A stretch of DNA of 32,015 nt from Puniceicoccaceae bacterium K14 (GTDB lineage Bacteria > Verrucomicrobiota > Verrucomicrobiia > Opitutales > Opitutaceae), in NCBI GenBank assembly GCA_022538095.1, contig JAKYXN010000059.1, forward strand, positions 1 through 32,015, in the 5' to 3' direction. Position numbers and translations under genes: made by a program. The notes beneath the pieces are model-generated. The model saw only the letters and a list, made by a program, of their open reading frames with translations, was not told the origin of the DNA and did not search any database. Below, piece after piece: positions 8,622 through 17,545 of the stretch. Each line of letters begins with the position of its first letter. Position 1 is the stretch's first letter.

Positions 8622-9488
8622 CTAAGGCGCCAAGGGCTCGATATCCGCTGCTTTGCGATAGGCCAAAGGCGTCATACCCAAACGCTTTTTGAATTGCTTA
8701 TTGAAAGAACTCAGATTCTTAAACCCGCTCCTGCGAGCTACTTCGGCAATGGAAAAATCCTTCCGAATCATCAGCCAACGGGCCGCACTCTGGATGCGAA
8801 CCTTGGCGAGGTACTCAGAAAAAGTCACTCCGGCTTCGCGATGAAAGAGCCGAGAAAAAGAAGCCTCGTCCATCTCCACAAATGCAGCTACCTCACTGCG
8901 GCCAATTGGCTTTTCACAGTGTTCATTAATGAATCGCTTTATGGAAAGAAAGCGTGCTCGCGCAGTTGACGATTTCATCCCATTTATTTGCTCTACAACT
9001 ACTTGCGAAATACTCTGCTGGGCAATTAGTTCTAGCAAAACATGGAGCCGGGCAATGCGAAACATTCCCTTAGAACGCAGCAAAGCTTGCATTCTAAAGC
9101 GAATGCGTTCGGCGTCTGAGGCTTCGAAAATCAATCCACGCTTTGCCTTTTCCAACAGTGTTTTAATAGGTTTCGCTTCCTCGATACTTAGCAAGCCTCG
9201 CGGTAAAACTGACTTAGGGAAATGAACCACAATTGCCTCCAATTGAGAGGACGAATTTGCCGAACGAAACGAATGCAAAGTCTGTGGTGACACGAGTAGG
9301 ACAGTACCCCCTTTAAAATCCCCAGATTGAGTGTCCAAACACCATTCCCCATTTCCACGAATAATGAGTACGAGTTCGTAGCGATCATGAGCATGAAAAA
9401 CCTCTTCAACTCCTTTACCATCAAATTGATAGCAATGATAACTAAATTGAGAATCAGCCAAGTTCGCATTTTTCCACCGAGCTTCCAT
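8622..9488 (-). CDS. AraC-family transcriptional regulator with N-terminal cupin
   Basis: The 288-aa product has an N-terminal cupin-like sensor (FHAHDRYELVLIIRGNGEW near residues 31-49, then GGTVLLVSPQTLHSF). The C-terminal double helix-turn-helix spans about residues 185-280: EVAAFVEMDEASFSRLFHREAG forms the first, IAEVARRSGFKNLSSFNKQFKKRLGMTP the second. The latter is the typical AraC/XylS signature. It is a cytosolic DNA-binding regulator; the small-molecule ligand is unknown. It is oriented like leuCD but lies upstream of them with a 100-base gap. No sugar-utilisation operon adjoins it, so its targets may lie elsewhere. Confidence 0.93.
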   Translation of the reverse strand: MEARWKNANLADSQFSYHCYQFDGKGVEEVFHAHDRYELVLIIRGNGEWCLDTQSGDFKGGTVLLVSPQTLHSFRSANSSSQLEAIVVHFPKSVLPRGLLSIEEAKPIKTLLEKAKRGLIFEASDAERIRFRMQALLRSKGMFRIARLHVLLELIAQQSISQVVVEQINGMKSSTARARFLSIKRFINEHCEKPIGRSEVAAFVEMDEASFSRLFHREAGVTFSEYLAKVRIQSAARWLMIRKDFSIAEVARRSGFKNLSSFNKQFKKRLGMTPLAYRKAADIEPLAP

Positions 9489-9771
9489 TGTCGGAATGCA
9501 CTTTTATGACATCTTACAAATACTCAACATTTATGCAACTTTAGCATCATTTTTTACTAAACCCTGCTGATTTCGAACCAAAACTACATATTGGGTCTCA
9601 GCTATCTGGCACTCAGCGACCTAGAGTGCGAATAATCGCCGGAAAGTTTGAGTCATTGGTCGAGCGAACTTGAATGCTTTTCTTGCCATACGAGCTACTC
9701 CGCCAAACAAAAGGCGGTCACCTCACATACAGTGTGTCGGGGTGAAAAGGCCATGGATATAAGGCGGTGAA
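9489..9771. other. Intergenic region with an imperfect hairpin
   Basis: It holds the promoter side of the AraC gene and the 3' end of the small exported-protein gene. Around 9721-9746, CACCTCACA and TGTGTCGGGGTG form an imperfect stem. Read on the minus strand it is followed about 6 bases later by CTTTTGTTT, so it may be a weak terminator for the gene ending at 9772. Nothing else is recognisable. Confidence 0.35.
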
Positions 9772-10263
9772 TCAATACTCCACCTGTTTCACGATACGAT
9801 CGATTACTTTACGAGAACCTATCTTAGATAGTTGGTTCAAACTACTTGTTCGCTCGGACATCGGTCCTCGAAAACGAGTCCTCTCGTCGATTACAAACGA
9901 ATCGACAATTTCGCCTGATGGATGTTCTATAAGTTGGATACGCACTTTCAGTCGAGCACTCCCAACTCCATAGCCGACTTTCATCTGCAATGCTCTGCTT
10001 CCTTTCTCTCGCCGCAATATTTCCCCTTTAATTGCCCAAGACGATCCTATCGTGTCAAACGGTAGCGAAAATGAATTTTGTTCCAAGAAAACTGTGTTTA
10101 GCATGTTTTCCAATACACTCTCCAACTCTTGTTCGTCCACAGCAGCCTCTGCCAGGTTGATAACATTACCAGATCCTAAGCTCACCTTTCCTTCCACTGA
10201 AAGCAACACCGCGAATAAAATCCAAGTACTACAAGCGGAAATTCTTATCATTCGTTTATTCAT
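9772..10263 (-). CDS. Small exported protein, DUF4410-like
   Basis: The 163-aa product begins with a signal peptide (MNKRMIRISACSTWILFAVLLSVEG). The mature part has an acidic helical segment (VDEQELESVLENML) and then beta strands. Its C-terminal half, VRIQLIEHPSGEIVDSFVIDERTRFRG followed by a helix ending in KVIDRIVKQVEY, resembles the DUF4410/LPS-assembly-like 'decoration plus Ser/Thr-rich' small exported proteins. The match is weak and by eye only. It is likely periplasmic or bound to the outer membrane. It is divergent from the lipoprotein esterase gene, and the 165-base spacer would hold both promoters. Confidence 0.7.
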   Translation of the reverse strand: MNKRMIRISACSTWILFAVLLSVEGKVSLGSGNVINLAEAAVDEQELESVLENMLNTVFLEQNSFSLPFDTIGSSWAIKGEILRREKGSRALQMKVGYGVGSARLKVRIQLIEHPSGEIVDSFVIDERTRFRGPMSERTSSLNQLSKIGSRKVIDRIVKQVEY

Positions 10264-10428
10264 AAAATACTTATGCGAAGAAAACGGGCAAAGAGATGCA
10301 AAATTTTGCTCTAATCTAATTCAACATCGATTGAGCACCCTCCCTTATCATCATTCCTCCCATCTGTTCACTCCATAGATCCGAAAGAGAATTGTCTAAT
10401 TCTAGAAACCTCGTACAACGCTCTCAGC

Positions 10429-11322
10429 ATGAAAATTTGGCTTTACCCCTTCACCCTTTTACTCGCAGCTTGCTGCAATCTACCAGAGCAGGGCCACTAT
10501 AATATCTCAAGGAATACAATAGTTCAAACATTGAAGTCCGAGTTTTCCGGCAACAATCACGACTTAATTATCACGCTCCCAGGAAGTTATCACAAAGGTG
10601 AAGACCAGTCATACCCCGTTCTTTATTACACAGATGCTCAGTGGGACACCCCATTAATCACGAGCATCGTAGGAAAGTTAAATTACGATCGATCTCTCCT
10701 CGAAATTATCTTGGTTGGAATAACATATTCGGGAGCGGATGCAGAATACGATAAGCTACGGGTCGGTGACTTGACACCTTCGATTGTTGAGGCTCACCCA
10801 GCTGAAACTGGAGGCGCCGATACTTTCATTAAGTTCATAGAGTCGACCGTTATACCCCACATTGAAAAAAACTTTAGAGCAGACCTCGAAGAGAGAGCTT
10901 TGGGTGGAGTTTCACTTGGAGGGTTATTCTCGCTATACGCAATGTACAAGAAACCTGAGCTCTTCAAACGCTTTATTTCGATTAGCCCTGCCGTTCACTG
11001 GGGCAATCGATTCATGCTCACCCAAGACGAGTCTTACGCAAGCGAGAACACAGACTTGCCTGCACGACTTTTCCTAACTTACGGAGGAGGCGAATATTTT
11101 GAATACACAGCTCCGATCATCGAATTCCAAGAGCGGCTAGAGTCACGAGACTACCAAGACTTAGAGTTATTCAATTGGAAAATCGAAGATGAACGACATG
11201 GTGGCGTATCAATTGAAGGCTGGGCCCGAGGACTACGCTGGGCTTTTAAAGATATTACGCCTTATAAGCCAGGTCCCCTTGAAGAGCACTATAAGGCCAC
11301 TCAAAAGGAGAGTGCTAAATAA
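10429..11322 (+). CDS. Lipoprotein esterase, alpha/beta hydrolase (esterase D/IroE type)
   Basis: The 297-aa product starts with a lipoprotein signal: a short hydrophobic stretch and lipobox L-A-A-C with C15 as the lipidated residue. The rest fits the putative esterase family (PF00756, COG2819). It has SYPVLYYTDAQWD near residue 61, EIILVGITYSG near 92, a conserved VIPHIEKNFRAD and the nucleophile elbow LGGVSLGGLFSLYAM with S162. The elbow is G-V-S-L-G-G rather than the more usual G-x-S-x-G-G with His or Asn, which is tolerated. A later ERHGGVSIEGW segment supplies the catalytic His. It would hydrolyse esters in the periplasm or at the outer membrane. It converges on the polysaccharide-lyase-like gene with a 20-base gap, hinting at deacylation of the same substrate. 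Confidence 0.85.
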   Translation: MKIWLYPFTLLLAACCNLPEQGHYNISRNTIVQTLKSEFSGNNHDLIITLPGSYHKGEDQSYPVLYYTDAQWDTPLITSIVGKLNYDRSLLEIILVGITYSGADAEYDKLRVGDLTPSIVEAHPAETGGADTFIKFIESTVIPHIEKNFRADLEERALGGVSLGGLFSLYAMYKKPELFKRFISISPAVHWGNRFMLTQDESYASENTDLPARLFLTYGGGEYFEYTAPIIEFQERLESRDYQDLELFNWKIEDERHGGVSIEGWARGLRWAFKDITPYKPGPLEEHYKATQKESAK

Positions 11323-11324
11323 CG

Positions 11325-11342
11325 ACAAAGTACCCACTTTGT
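11325..11342. terminator. Candidate bidirectional hairpin between convergent genes
   Basis: A 7-bp perfect stem ACAAAGT/ACTTTGT with a 4-base loop fills the 20-base space between the stop codons of two convergent genes. It is AT-rich and followed by only a short T stretch, so if it terminates it is weak. Confidence 0.35.
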
Positions 11343-13808
11343 TTAGTAACCATTCACACTCAATCTAAGAAAACGTTGAGAAAAACCACCAACAGTTTCG
11401 GTATCTTCAACAGTCACGATCCCCGCTACATTTTCTTCTCCAGCACTCTCCCAAACGATTGACCAAACTCCTTCTTCGAAATTTTCCGCCCCTTCAACAG
11501 TATAGACCAAGCCTGGATCCGAAATTCGATTAAAGCTCAATGTCAAGCGGCTGTCATTGCTGCTCTCTCCACGTTGCACGAGTTCTTCAGTCTCAGCCAA
11601 CAAGGCGTCACCAGCGATTGCATATTCCATAAGGTTACTGTGCATGTCTCCATCTGGATTCGATACATCGGCTGCATCCCCTGCGTTGGCCAACGTCCCG
11701 AAGGTATTTAGACGCCACGCATCTAGTTGACCATAGCTAGATTCCCCATCGACGATATACTCAAACCAGTTTACGCTCACATCTTGATCGGCATCGCCCT
11801 CCAAAAACAGGTATAACGAACTAGGCCCCTCCAAACCAAATGTCACTGCACTCATAGTCACCCAAGATTGGTCGCTGCCAGTCGAAGGAACAACCACAGT
11901 GCCTACCCAAGCTGAATCCAATGTCCTCGCGTTATATAGATTAAGTTTGGTTTCTGGACCTGGGTTTGAAAGTCTTATTTTTACCAGAGAACAACCCTCA
12001 CCAAAATCCAGGCCATTAAATGCATAATAGTCTTTCGGTTCCAAAAATGTGATACGAGAGCTTCCTTCGGATGCTTGATCGACTTGCGAACGATTACTCC
12101 ATGAAAATGCCTCAGCTTCAACAATATGAGAGCCAAGATTAGACCTGCAGCCAGATAGTGAAACGTGATCAAACAGAGCTTCCGCTAAGTCGTCAGAACC
12201 AGATGACGAAACAACCATTCCCAAATAACAATACTCGCCTAAAGAGATGTTCGTTTCTTCATGGAGCACTTCCCACGAACCTTCATCTTTTGCATAATAA
12301 GCTGTTATCTTTTTTCCACTACGAACTAGACGCAACCAACCTAGGGAATTTCCATCGAATGTAGCAAGCTCAGCAGCCTCCCCACTCTCTTGGAACCGGC
12401 CCGAAAAACGGCCAGTTCCTTCGGTTTCAAACCCAAGTGTAAAGCTCTTAGAGCCTGAGCCCAGGCCGTCACGAATAGAGATACCAGCAAACCCTCCTGT
12501 GGAGCTACCATTGATTTCTGAGACCTGTACTAAAATCTCACACTCTTCGCCCCCAACCGCATGAGCAAAATGAAACTCATCTGTTTCCTTCGAGCTCCAT
12601 TGGCCCGACCCCTTAACAATCAATCCATTCTCAGCATCCTCAACACTCCCTGACCGACCCAATGTACCGATATCCCAACTACTCAACATACTGCTTTTGA
12701 CTATGGTCATATCTTGAATACTTTGAACCGATTCATTCCCGGCCGAATCGACCGCAGTCACAGCATAGTATGCAAATCGATCAACAATAACACTGTCATC
12801 GATAAAACTAGATAGAGAGATTGGTTCATCATTAACTAGAACTAACTCTCCTTTAAGATCATATGATCGATATACATTGTAGCCCAAAAGATCGACTTCA
12901 TTATTGTCGCTCCAATCTAACTCGACGTAACAATTGCGTGCAACTGAATAGAAATCCACAGGAGGGGCAGGAGCTGGCGAAACTTCAGCTCTCTCTGGCT
13001 GCACCTGATACCAGGCATCTTTCGGGTAGCCCTCAATCACCGTCACTTGATCAAAATAGATTACTCGTTTCTCTCCATCAACATATGCTCCTGTATCATG
13101 ACAATACATACCAAATTTCAAATGAGTTCCCGTAACTAAAGCATCATCCTCCCAACAATCTAAACCAATTGGGATATCATACGCGGCGTAGGTTGGAGCT
13201 CCTTTTTCGCCCCAGCAGTCTTCGTCGACCCATACTTCAATCAAACCTTCATCCTTCTCAGACCACTTCATATGAAAAATCATATCCACCCATCGGCCTA
13301 CCGGAATTCCATCCGTTAAATACAACTGAGTGGAGGTTCCTCCTCCATAACGATGGGATAAGTGTAGCCCGTCTTCCCTTGCATTAAGAATCCAAGTCCA
13401 TGAGACCGGGCAGTCGGGATAGCGTGGAGTTCCAGTTCCTCCATTCGCCAACGCTTGAGCGATACCTATATCAGAATCCAGTCGGAATTTGTTATCGCCG
13501 GAAGCATTTACCCAAAAACTAAAGCCATACCAGCCTTCTTTGTTGATTCTTACCTCTCGCTCGCTTGTCGCTTCGACTCCGCGTGAACTGCGGTTGTTCT
13601 GATAATTATCTTCCCACCACTGAAATTTCGCTACCTTTGACCCCCTTCGAGCCAGCTCGCCCCAATCTTCAACGACTACACCGTTTCCGCAGCAATTTTG
13701 AATGTGAAAGTCAGAAACCGACGAGTCCTCAAACCCCGACTCTATAACCTGCGAGTTCAACGTAAAAACCAAAAGGAACAGTACAAAAACTAGAAATATT
13801 TTTTTCAT
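11343..13808 (-). CDS. Secreted polysaccharide-lyase-like multidomain protein
   Basis: The 821-aa product is exported (signal peptide, about residues 1-20). Residues about 22-262 form a jelly-roll resembling the heparin lyase I/PL20-type fold (PF14099), with FSFWVNASGD, WVDMIFHMKWS and GLIEVWVDEDCWG, then an FN3 domain (about 283-370). Next comes a concanavalin-like sandwich (about 375-555) starting SSWDIGTLGRSGSVEDA. A CBM6-like domain (about 560-688) with HIVEAEAF and VNWFEY follows. The C-terminus (about 695-821), with NPDGDMHSNLMEYAIAGDAL and SQRFLRLSV, is the module common on secreted enzymes of marine Verrucomicrobiota. The likely job is binding and cleaving algal polysaccharide outside the cell; catalytic residues are not assigned, and it could be a binding protein only. 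The ATG at 13808 is preferred to a GTG three bases upstream. Confidence 0.8.
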   Translation of the reverse strand: MKKIFLVFVLFLLVFTLNSQVIESGFEDSSVSDFHIQNCCGNGVVVEDWGELARRGSKVAKFQWWEDNYQNNRSSRGVEATSEREVRINKEGWYGFSFWVNASGDNKFRLDSDIGIAQALANGGTGTPRYPDCPVSWTWILNAREDGLHLSHRYGGGTSTQLYLTDGIPVGRWVDMIFHMKWSEKDEGLIEVWVDEDCWGEKGAPTYAAYDIPIGLDCWEDDALVTGTHLKFGMYCHDTGAYVDGEKRVIYFDQVTVIEGYPKDAWYQVQPERAEVSPAPAPPVDFYSVARNCYVELDWSDNNEVDLLGYNVYRSYDLKGELVLVNDEPISLSSFIDDSVIVDRFAYYAVTAVDSAGNESVQSIQDMTIVKSSMLSSWDIGTLGRSGSVEDAENGLIVKGSGQWSSKETDEFHFAHAVGGEECEILVQVSEINGSSTGGFAGISIRDGLGSGSKSFTLGFETEGTGRFSGRFQESGEAAELATFDGNSLGWLRLVRSGKKITAYYAKDEGSWEVLHEETNISLGEYCYLGMVVSSSGSDDLAEALFDHVSLSGCRSNLGSHIVEAEAFSWSNRSQVDQASEGSSRITFLEPKDYYAFNGLDFGEGCSLVKIRLSNPGPETKLNLYNARTLDSAWVGTVVVPSTGSDQSWVTMSAVTFGLEGPSSLYLFLEGDADQDVSVNWFEYIVDGESSYGQLDAWRLNTFGTLANAGDAADVSNPDGDMHSNLMEYAIAGDALLAETEELVQRGESSNDSRLTLSFNRISDPGLVYTVEGAENFEEGVWSIVWESAGEENVAGIVTVEDTETVGGFSQRFLRLSVNGY

Positions 13809-14021
13809 CACAAATAATCACTCGCTCCTCTTTTTCCAAGCGTAGCCACGAGTTGGCGTTCTCCAACAAGAAAAAACAGCCTAATACACGCACTCCTCGG
13901 ACCAGTAGCGACAAATTCAATTTAATTACCAATAATCTGCTTTACCCTGAAAAACAAACAACTCTAGTCGCGATTACACTATTAATCGAGCGCCTCACGA
14001 TGTGGCAAATCGGGAATGGTA

Positions 14022-14501
14022 CTACCTAACAAAGTCCGCAATCAAACGCTCTGCATCTGGATAATTTTCTATTAATTCTTCCCCAAACCCCAATTCAAAC
14101 CCTTCGTATACAAAACCGGGAGACATCACGCAGCTCAACAGTGAATAACCGCAGTCGGCTTTCACAACAGGTTTTCCGCCAAACCAAGCCCCCCTTTTGA
14201 AGGTATATTGTGGGCAATGCCCCTTCTCTAAATCCGGTCCGATTACGATTACTCGATGGCTGCCATCGGGCAACAATTCCAACGCCTGAAAAGCACATCC
14301 AGATTGATAAAAAAAGATCTCGTCAGCATCCAAACGATGTAGGGCAGAAAATTGCAGCTCAGTAAATAAGGCATAGATCGAAGTCGTCACCGGGCGACCG
14401 TCAATTGCCTGCTTCGATGTGTACTTCCTCGCAAACCAACCGCCTTCTTCAGGAATCGGATCCATCTTCAATTTGCCTACCAATTGTTCTACCTTATCCA
14501 T
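14022..14501 (-). CDS. Cupin_5 (DUF985) family protein
   Basis: The 159-aa product (counted from the ATG at 14501, one base after the upstream stop TAA) carries the cupin_5 domain (PF06172). Landmarks are LKMDPIPEEGGWFARKY near residues 10-26, TSIYALF, SALHRLDADEIFFYQSG and a closing SPGFVYEGFELG. It is a beta-barrel protein of mostly unknown function; some relatives act on sugars. It is likely co-transcribed with the upstream small membrane protein because the start sits directly at that gene's stop. An upstream TTG could also start translation, but it would overlap the neighbour by 14 bases with no benefit. Confidence 0.88.
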   Translation of the reverse strand: MDKVEQLVGKLKMDPIPEEGGWFARKYTSKQAIDGRPVTTSIYALFTELQFSALHRLDADEIFFYQSGCAFQALELLPDGSHRVIVIGPDLEKGHCPQYTFKRGAWFGGKPVVKADCGYSLLSCVMSPGFVYEGFELGFGEELIENYPDAERLIADFVR

Positions 14502-14502
14502 T

Positions 14503-14787
14503 TTACGAACCAACAAACTCTATCGTCATTTGTTCTACATGATCCACGATGTACACTAGCAAAGCATAAATAAACAAAGCGACCCCAAACATCTCCAACA
14601 ATTCTTCACATGTATAAAGAAATGAATACATTAGAGTTTCTTCACCAAACTGCTCATCATATTTACCCGCAATCAATTCAAACCCGATTGCCCCACTGAC
14701 ATAAATTAAGCCTGAGGAGACAAATAGATACATTATACTCCTTGGTAAGCTGAATAGGAATTTCGCATAAGCAACGGCAACTAGCAA
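14503..14787 (-). pseudogene. C-terminal remnant of a multipass membrane protein
   Basis: The frame opens at a TTG 36 bases past the end of the polymerase gene and encodes 94 aa, with a TAG stop just upstream. It contains SLPRSIMYLFVSSGLIYVSG followed by AIGFELIAGKYDEQFGEE and then a helix EELLEMFGVALFIYALLVYI. I recall this as the C-terminal part of an uncharacterised family of about 200-270 aa with several more transmembrane helices before it. Here those helices are missing. The likely reading is a gene truncated at its 5' end, perhaps when the polymerase region was rearranged; a genuine two-helix small protein is the alternative. An internal ATG at residue 19 would give 76 aa. Confidence 0.5.
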
Positions 14788-14826
14788 GTTGATCTACTCC
14801 CCATTTACAAATCACTCTTCATCACT

Positions 14827-17037
14827 TCAAAACAACTCTCCCTGTGCCGCATTTTCCGTAAGCTTCGGATAGAACGCGGCATACTTCACTCTCCAATCGT
14901 CCAATTTCTTGATGTAGTACTTAGGGTCATACGGAAGCGTTTCCGCATTATAGCTATCCACCGGACGCGCTCGCTGCCAATCCGTACTCATACCCCGCTC
15001 CTTCGGCACAATAAAATAACTGACACGATCTCCCATTCGAACGTGGTCTCCCATCTTCAGGGCGACCTCAGCAGAGGCTCGCCGAGGCTTACCGCCCTCG
15101 TCCATCTTCTTTTTGTAAGCTAACGGGTTCTGACTGAGAATTTCCGACTTTGCTATTTCCTTAATCCCTATAGACCGGTCTTCGATTCTTGTCTGGAAAT
15201 CGAGAGCGACTTCCGCTGGGTCTTCCTCGTCAATACCAAGTAGGAACGAGATCAACTTATAAGTGAGTTTTTTCAGGAATGGTTCGATACCGCGCGAGCG
15301 CAAGGCTGAGCCTCGAACGATCATTTTTACGCCATCGTTCAAGGCATAATTCTTAGCTTTGTAGCAAAACATCGCCGGATACTTACCGTCGAATTCGAGC
15401 TCAATTCCTTCCGGCAGAACCTTCTGCGCTCTTTCTAGCAACGCTTCTTCTGAAGAATAAAACTTCCCAGCAGCCACATAGATACCATCCGTATCCGCTT
15501 CAAGTGGCGGGCATTTCTCATTTTCGAAAAACTCGATGAGTGAATGCAGAATATCACGTCCCTTAGCCGTGACTTCCTCCGCTAAGCCAGAATCGCCAAA
15601 GCGGGCACCAGCAAACCCAAGGTATCCATAAAATGAATTTATAAGAATCTTATAACTCAATTGGCGAGCCTCGTACTCGGAGGCTAATGCTGGGTCATCA
15701 CTTTCACGAGCGAGTTTTTTGTACTTCAATCGATATTCCCGCAATTGCGTCAACATGGGAATAAAGACGCCCTCTGTATCGCGTTCCGGATTTCGATTAA
15801 GGAAGAGCAAGATGCTTGGATAAAGCGAAGCCACATCGAAATGAAGTACATTTTCGAAAATGCCTGACTTAAAGCTAGCTGAATACCCACCAGCAAAACT
15901 TCGATTGTCTCCGGGGAAAGGACAAGCTGACTTACGATGATAGTACTCTTCCTGAAAAACTAGATCCACCTTGCTCGCGGTGCCCTTCAGGCATGCTTCC
16001 TGAAGCGTGATGGGAAACGTCTTACATTGCTCAAAATAAGTAGGCAGCAACCGATCAGCTACGCCCTCGGTCTCACGCAAGTCATCTGCCAGGTATGCCA
16101 GGAATTGTTCACGATCATCGTCGAACATGTACTGAATTTTGTCCCCTTCGATGTAAACTCGATCTCCACCACCCACAGGCGTCACCCCTAAATACCGAGC
16201 AACATCTTTCAATCCATAGGTCATGAGTTCACGCGTTGATACGTCGTAGATTTGAGCGAGCAAATACGTATCCACCACCGTGCGTCCTGGAATATCGCAA
16301 CGCGGATAATCGATCCATCGCTCTGCAACTTTCATGCGGCTATTACGGAAACTCGCTTTTTGACCGAATCGTCCCCAAGCGCATGCAACCTTGAATCGCT
16401 TCGCTCGTAACTTCAGGAAATTCAAATCAAACTTAAAAATATTGTGTCCTTCTATCGTATCTGGATCGAAACCTTGGATACAATCATTGAGAGCTTCGAG
16501 CAATACCTTCTCCGCATCGTCACTGCGTTCCTGCAGCACGAGCATCTTCTCTTGACCCTGACAACGCAAACCGATCGCTAAAATTCGATCTTCTGCCCGG
16601 TTCGCATCAGGAAAACTTCCTTCTTCAGAGCTTGCCGTTTCTATATCCAACTGCAAGCGCCTCAAATTCGCAAAACGCATTTCACCGAACAAATGATTCC
16701 GCGATGACAGTAACTCTTGATGCTCTAGCTGACGGATGAAATCGATTTGCCCCGATTTGCCAGTCGCTTTCAAACACGCATCGTAATCCTTCCAGCTATC
16801 GAAATGGATCAAGCGATTAAACTCGCCTTCGCCTTTCAATGAAGCCACTGACTCGCCGCCTATTCCATCCAACTCCAAACGGTCTGTTGCCCAAAGGAAT
16901 GGTTGAAACGGCTTATTGACTACCTCTCTAGCGCCTTCCCCACGATCATAGGCGAAATAACTCTCGCTCTTTTTGGCATCCACCCAAACACCACACAAAT
17001 TCCCTTCGTTTGAGGTCACTGATTCTTCGTCGGACAT
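14827..17037 (-). CDS. polB: Family B DNA polymerase with 3'-5' exonuclease
   Basis: The product (736 aa from the ATG at 17037) has the complete family B layout. Exo I is RLQLDIETAS (D131, E133), Exo II HNIFKFDLNF (N199, D204), Exo III AYLADDLRE (Y315, D319). Polymerase motif A is LHFDVASLYPSILL (D401), motif B SYKILINSFYGYLG, motif C EADTDGIYV (D515, D517). Motif C reads DTDG where E. coli Pol II has DTDS; related bacterial polymerases also show DTDG. It is slightly shorter than E. coli Pol II (783 aa). It is probably a repair or bypass polymerase, not the main replicase. The start codon follows only a few bases after a terminator hairpin, with no Shine-Dalgarno sequence. The TTG in that T-run is an unlikely start. 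Confidence 0.92.
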   Translation of the reverse strand: MSDEESVTSNEGNLCGVWVDAKKSESYFAYDRGEGAREVVNKPFQPFLWATDRLELDGIGGESVASLKGEGEFNRLIHFDSWKDYDACLKATGKSGQIDFIRQLEHQELLSSRNHLFGEMRFANLRRLQLDIETASSEEGSFPDANRAEDRILAIGLRCQGQEKMLVLQERSDDAEKVLLEALNDCIQGFDPDTIEGHNIFKFDLNFLKLRAKRFKVACAWGRFGQKASFRNSRMKVAERWIDYPRCDIPGRTVVDTYLLAQIYDVSTRELMTYGLKDVARYLGVTPVGGGDRVYIEGDKIQYMFDDDREQFLAYLADDLRETEGVADRLLPTYFEQCKTFPITLQEACLKGTASKVDLVFQEEYYHRKSACPFPGDNRSFAGGYSASFKSGIFENVLHFDVASLYPSILLFLNRNPERDTEGVFIPMLTQLREYRLKYKKLARESDDPALASEYEARQLSYKILINSFYGYLGFAGARFGDSGLAEEVTAKGRDILHSLIEFFENEKCPPLEADTDGIYVAAGKFYSSEEALLERAQKVLPEGIELEFDGKYPAMFCYKAKNYALNDGVKMIVRGSALRSRGIEPFLKKLTYKLISFLLGIDEEDPAEVALDFQTRIEDRSIGIKEIAKSEILSQNPLAYKKKMDEGGKPRRASAEVALKMGDHVRMGDRVSYFIVPKERGMSTDWQRARPVDSYNAETLPYDPKYYIKKLDDWRVKYAAFYPKLTENAAQGELF

Positions 17038-17040
17038 AGG

Positions 17041-17074
17041 CAAAAAAATGGCGCAGCCAAATAAGCTGCGCCAT
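17041..17074 (-). terminator. Intrinsic terminator before polB
   Basis: On the minus strand a 10-bp perfect stem ATGGCGCAGC/GCTGCGCCAT with a 7-base loop is followed by seven T residues. It ends the transcript of the small membrane protein at 17103-17444. It abuts the polB start: the T-run ends four bases before the polB ATG region. Confidence 0.88.
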
Positions 17075-17102
17075 AAAATAAATTATTTCGTCTCAAAGAG
17101 AT

Positions 17103-17444
17103 TTAGAAAGGCCGGAAGTAAACCATGTAAACAGCTACGCCAACTGCGAGTATAATTCCCGCGACCACCATGGACTTGGATTTGCGATACGCCATGCCAG
17201 ACAGAGCAGACAAGGCCAACCAACAAACGATTTTTACGATAATCCAAGGCGTACCCCAGCTGTATTTCATTACAGCCATCAAACCTGAACCACCTACCAA
17301 TGCTAGGAGTGACAAGATGCCTGTGATGGCCATCATTTTACCTTTCTTATGCTTCTTCGGATTTGCCGCTACGTAGAAAGTCGCCCCAGTCAGCAGCATA
17401 ATCGATAAAACATGGAGGAAGTGATAGAGCGCGAGTTTGTCCAT
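17103..17444 (-). CDS. Four-helix small membrane protein
   Basis: The 113-aa product (start at the ATG 17444; an upstream extension begins with an unlikely basic stretch) has four predicted membrane helices: about residues 3-21, 33-52, 64-82 and 90-107. It has GATFYVAANPKKHKKGK and GGSGLMAVMKYSWGTPWIIVKI between and in the helices. I do not assign a family; small four-helix proteins of this type (SirB-like/CopD-like) are widespread and uncharacterised. It is followed by a clear terminator and preceded by the 6S RNA candidate on the same strand. Confidence 0.75.
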   Translation of the reverse strand: MDKLALYHFLHVLSIMLLTGATFYVAANPKKHKKGKMMAITGILSLLALVGGSGLMAVMKYSWGTPWIIVKIVCWLALSALSGMAYRKSKSMVVAGIILAVGVAVYMVYFRPF

Positions 17445-17545
17445 AATTGTAACACAATTAGGCAAGCGTCTTCGCAAAGAGCAAACGTAAAAAGGCAGTG
17501 AACAACGCTTTATGCCGAAGTTTCCAATCCCCTTGATTCAGAAAC

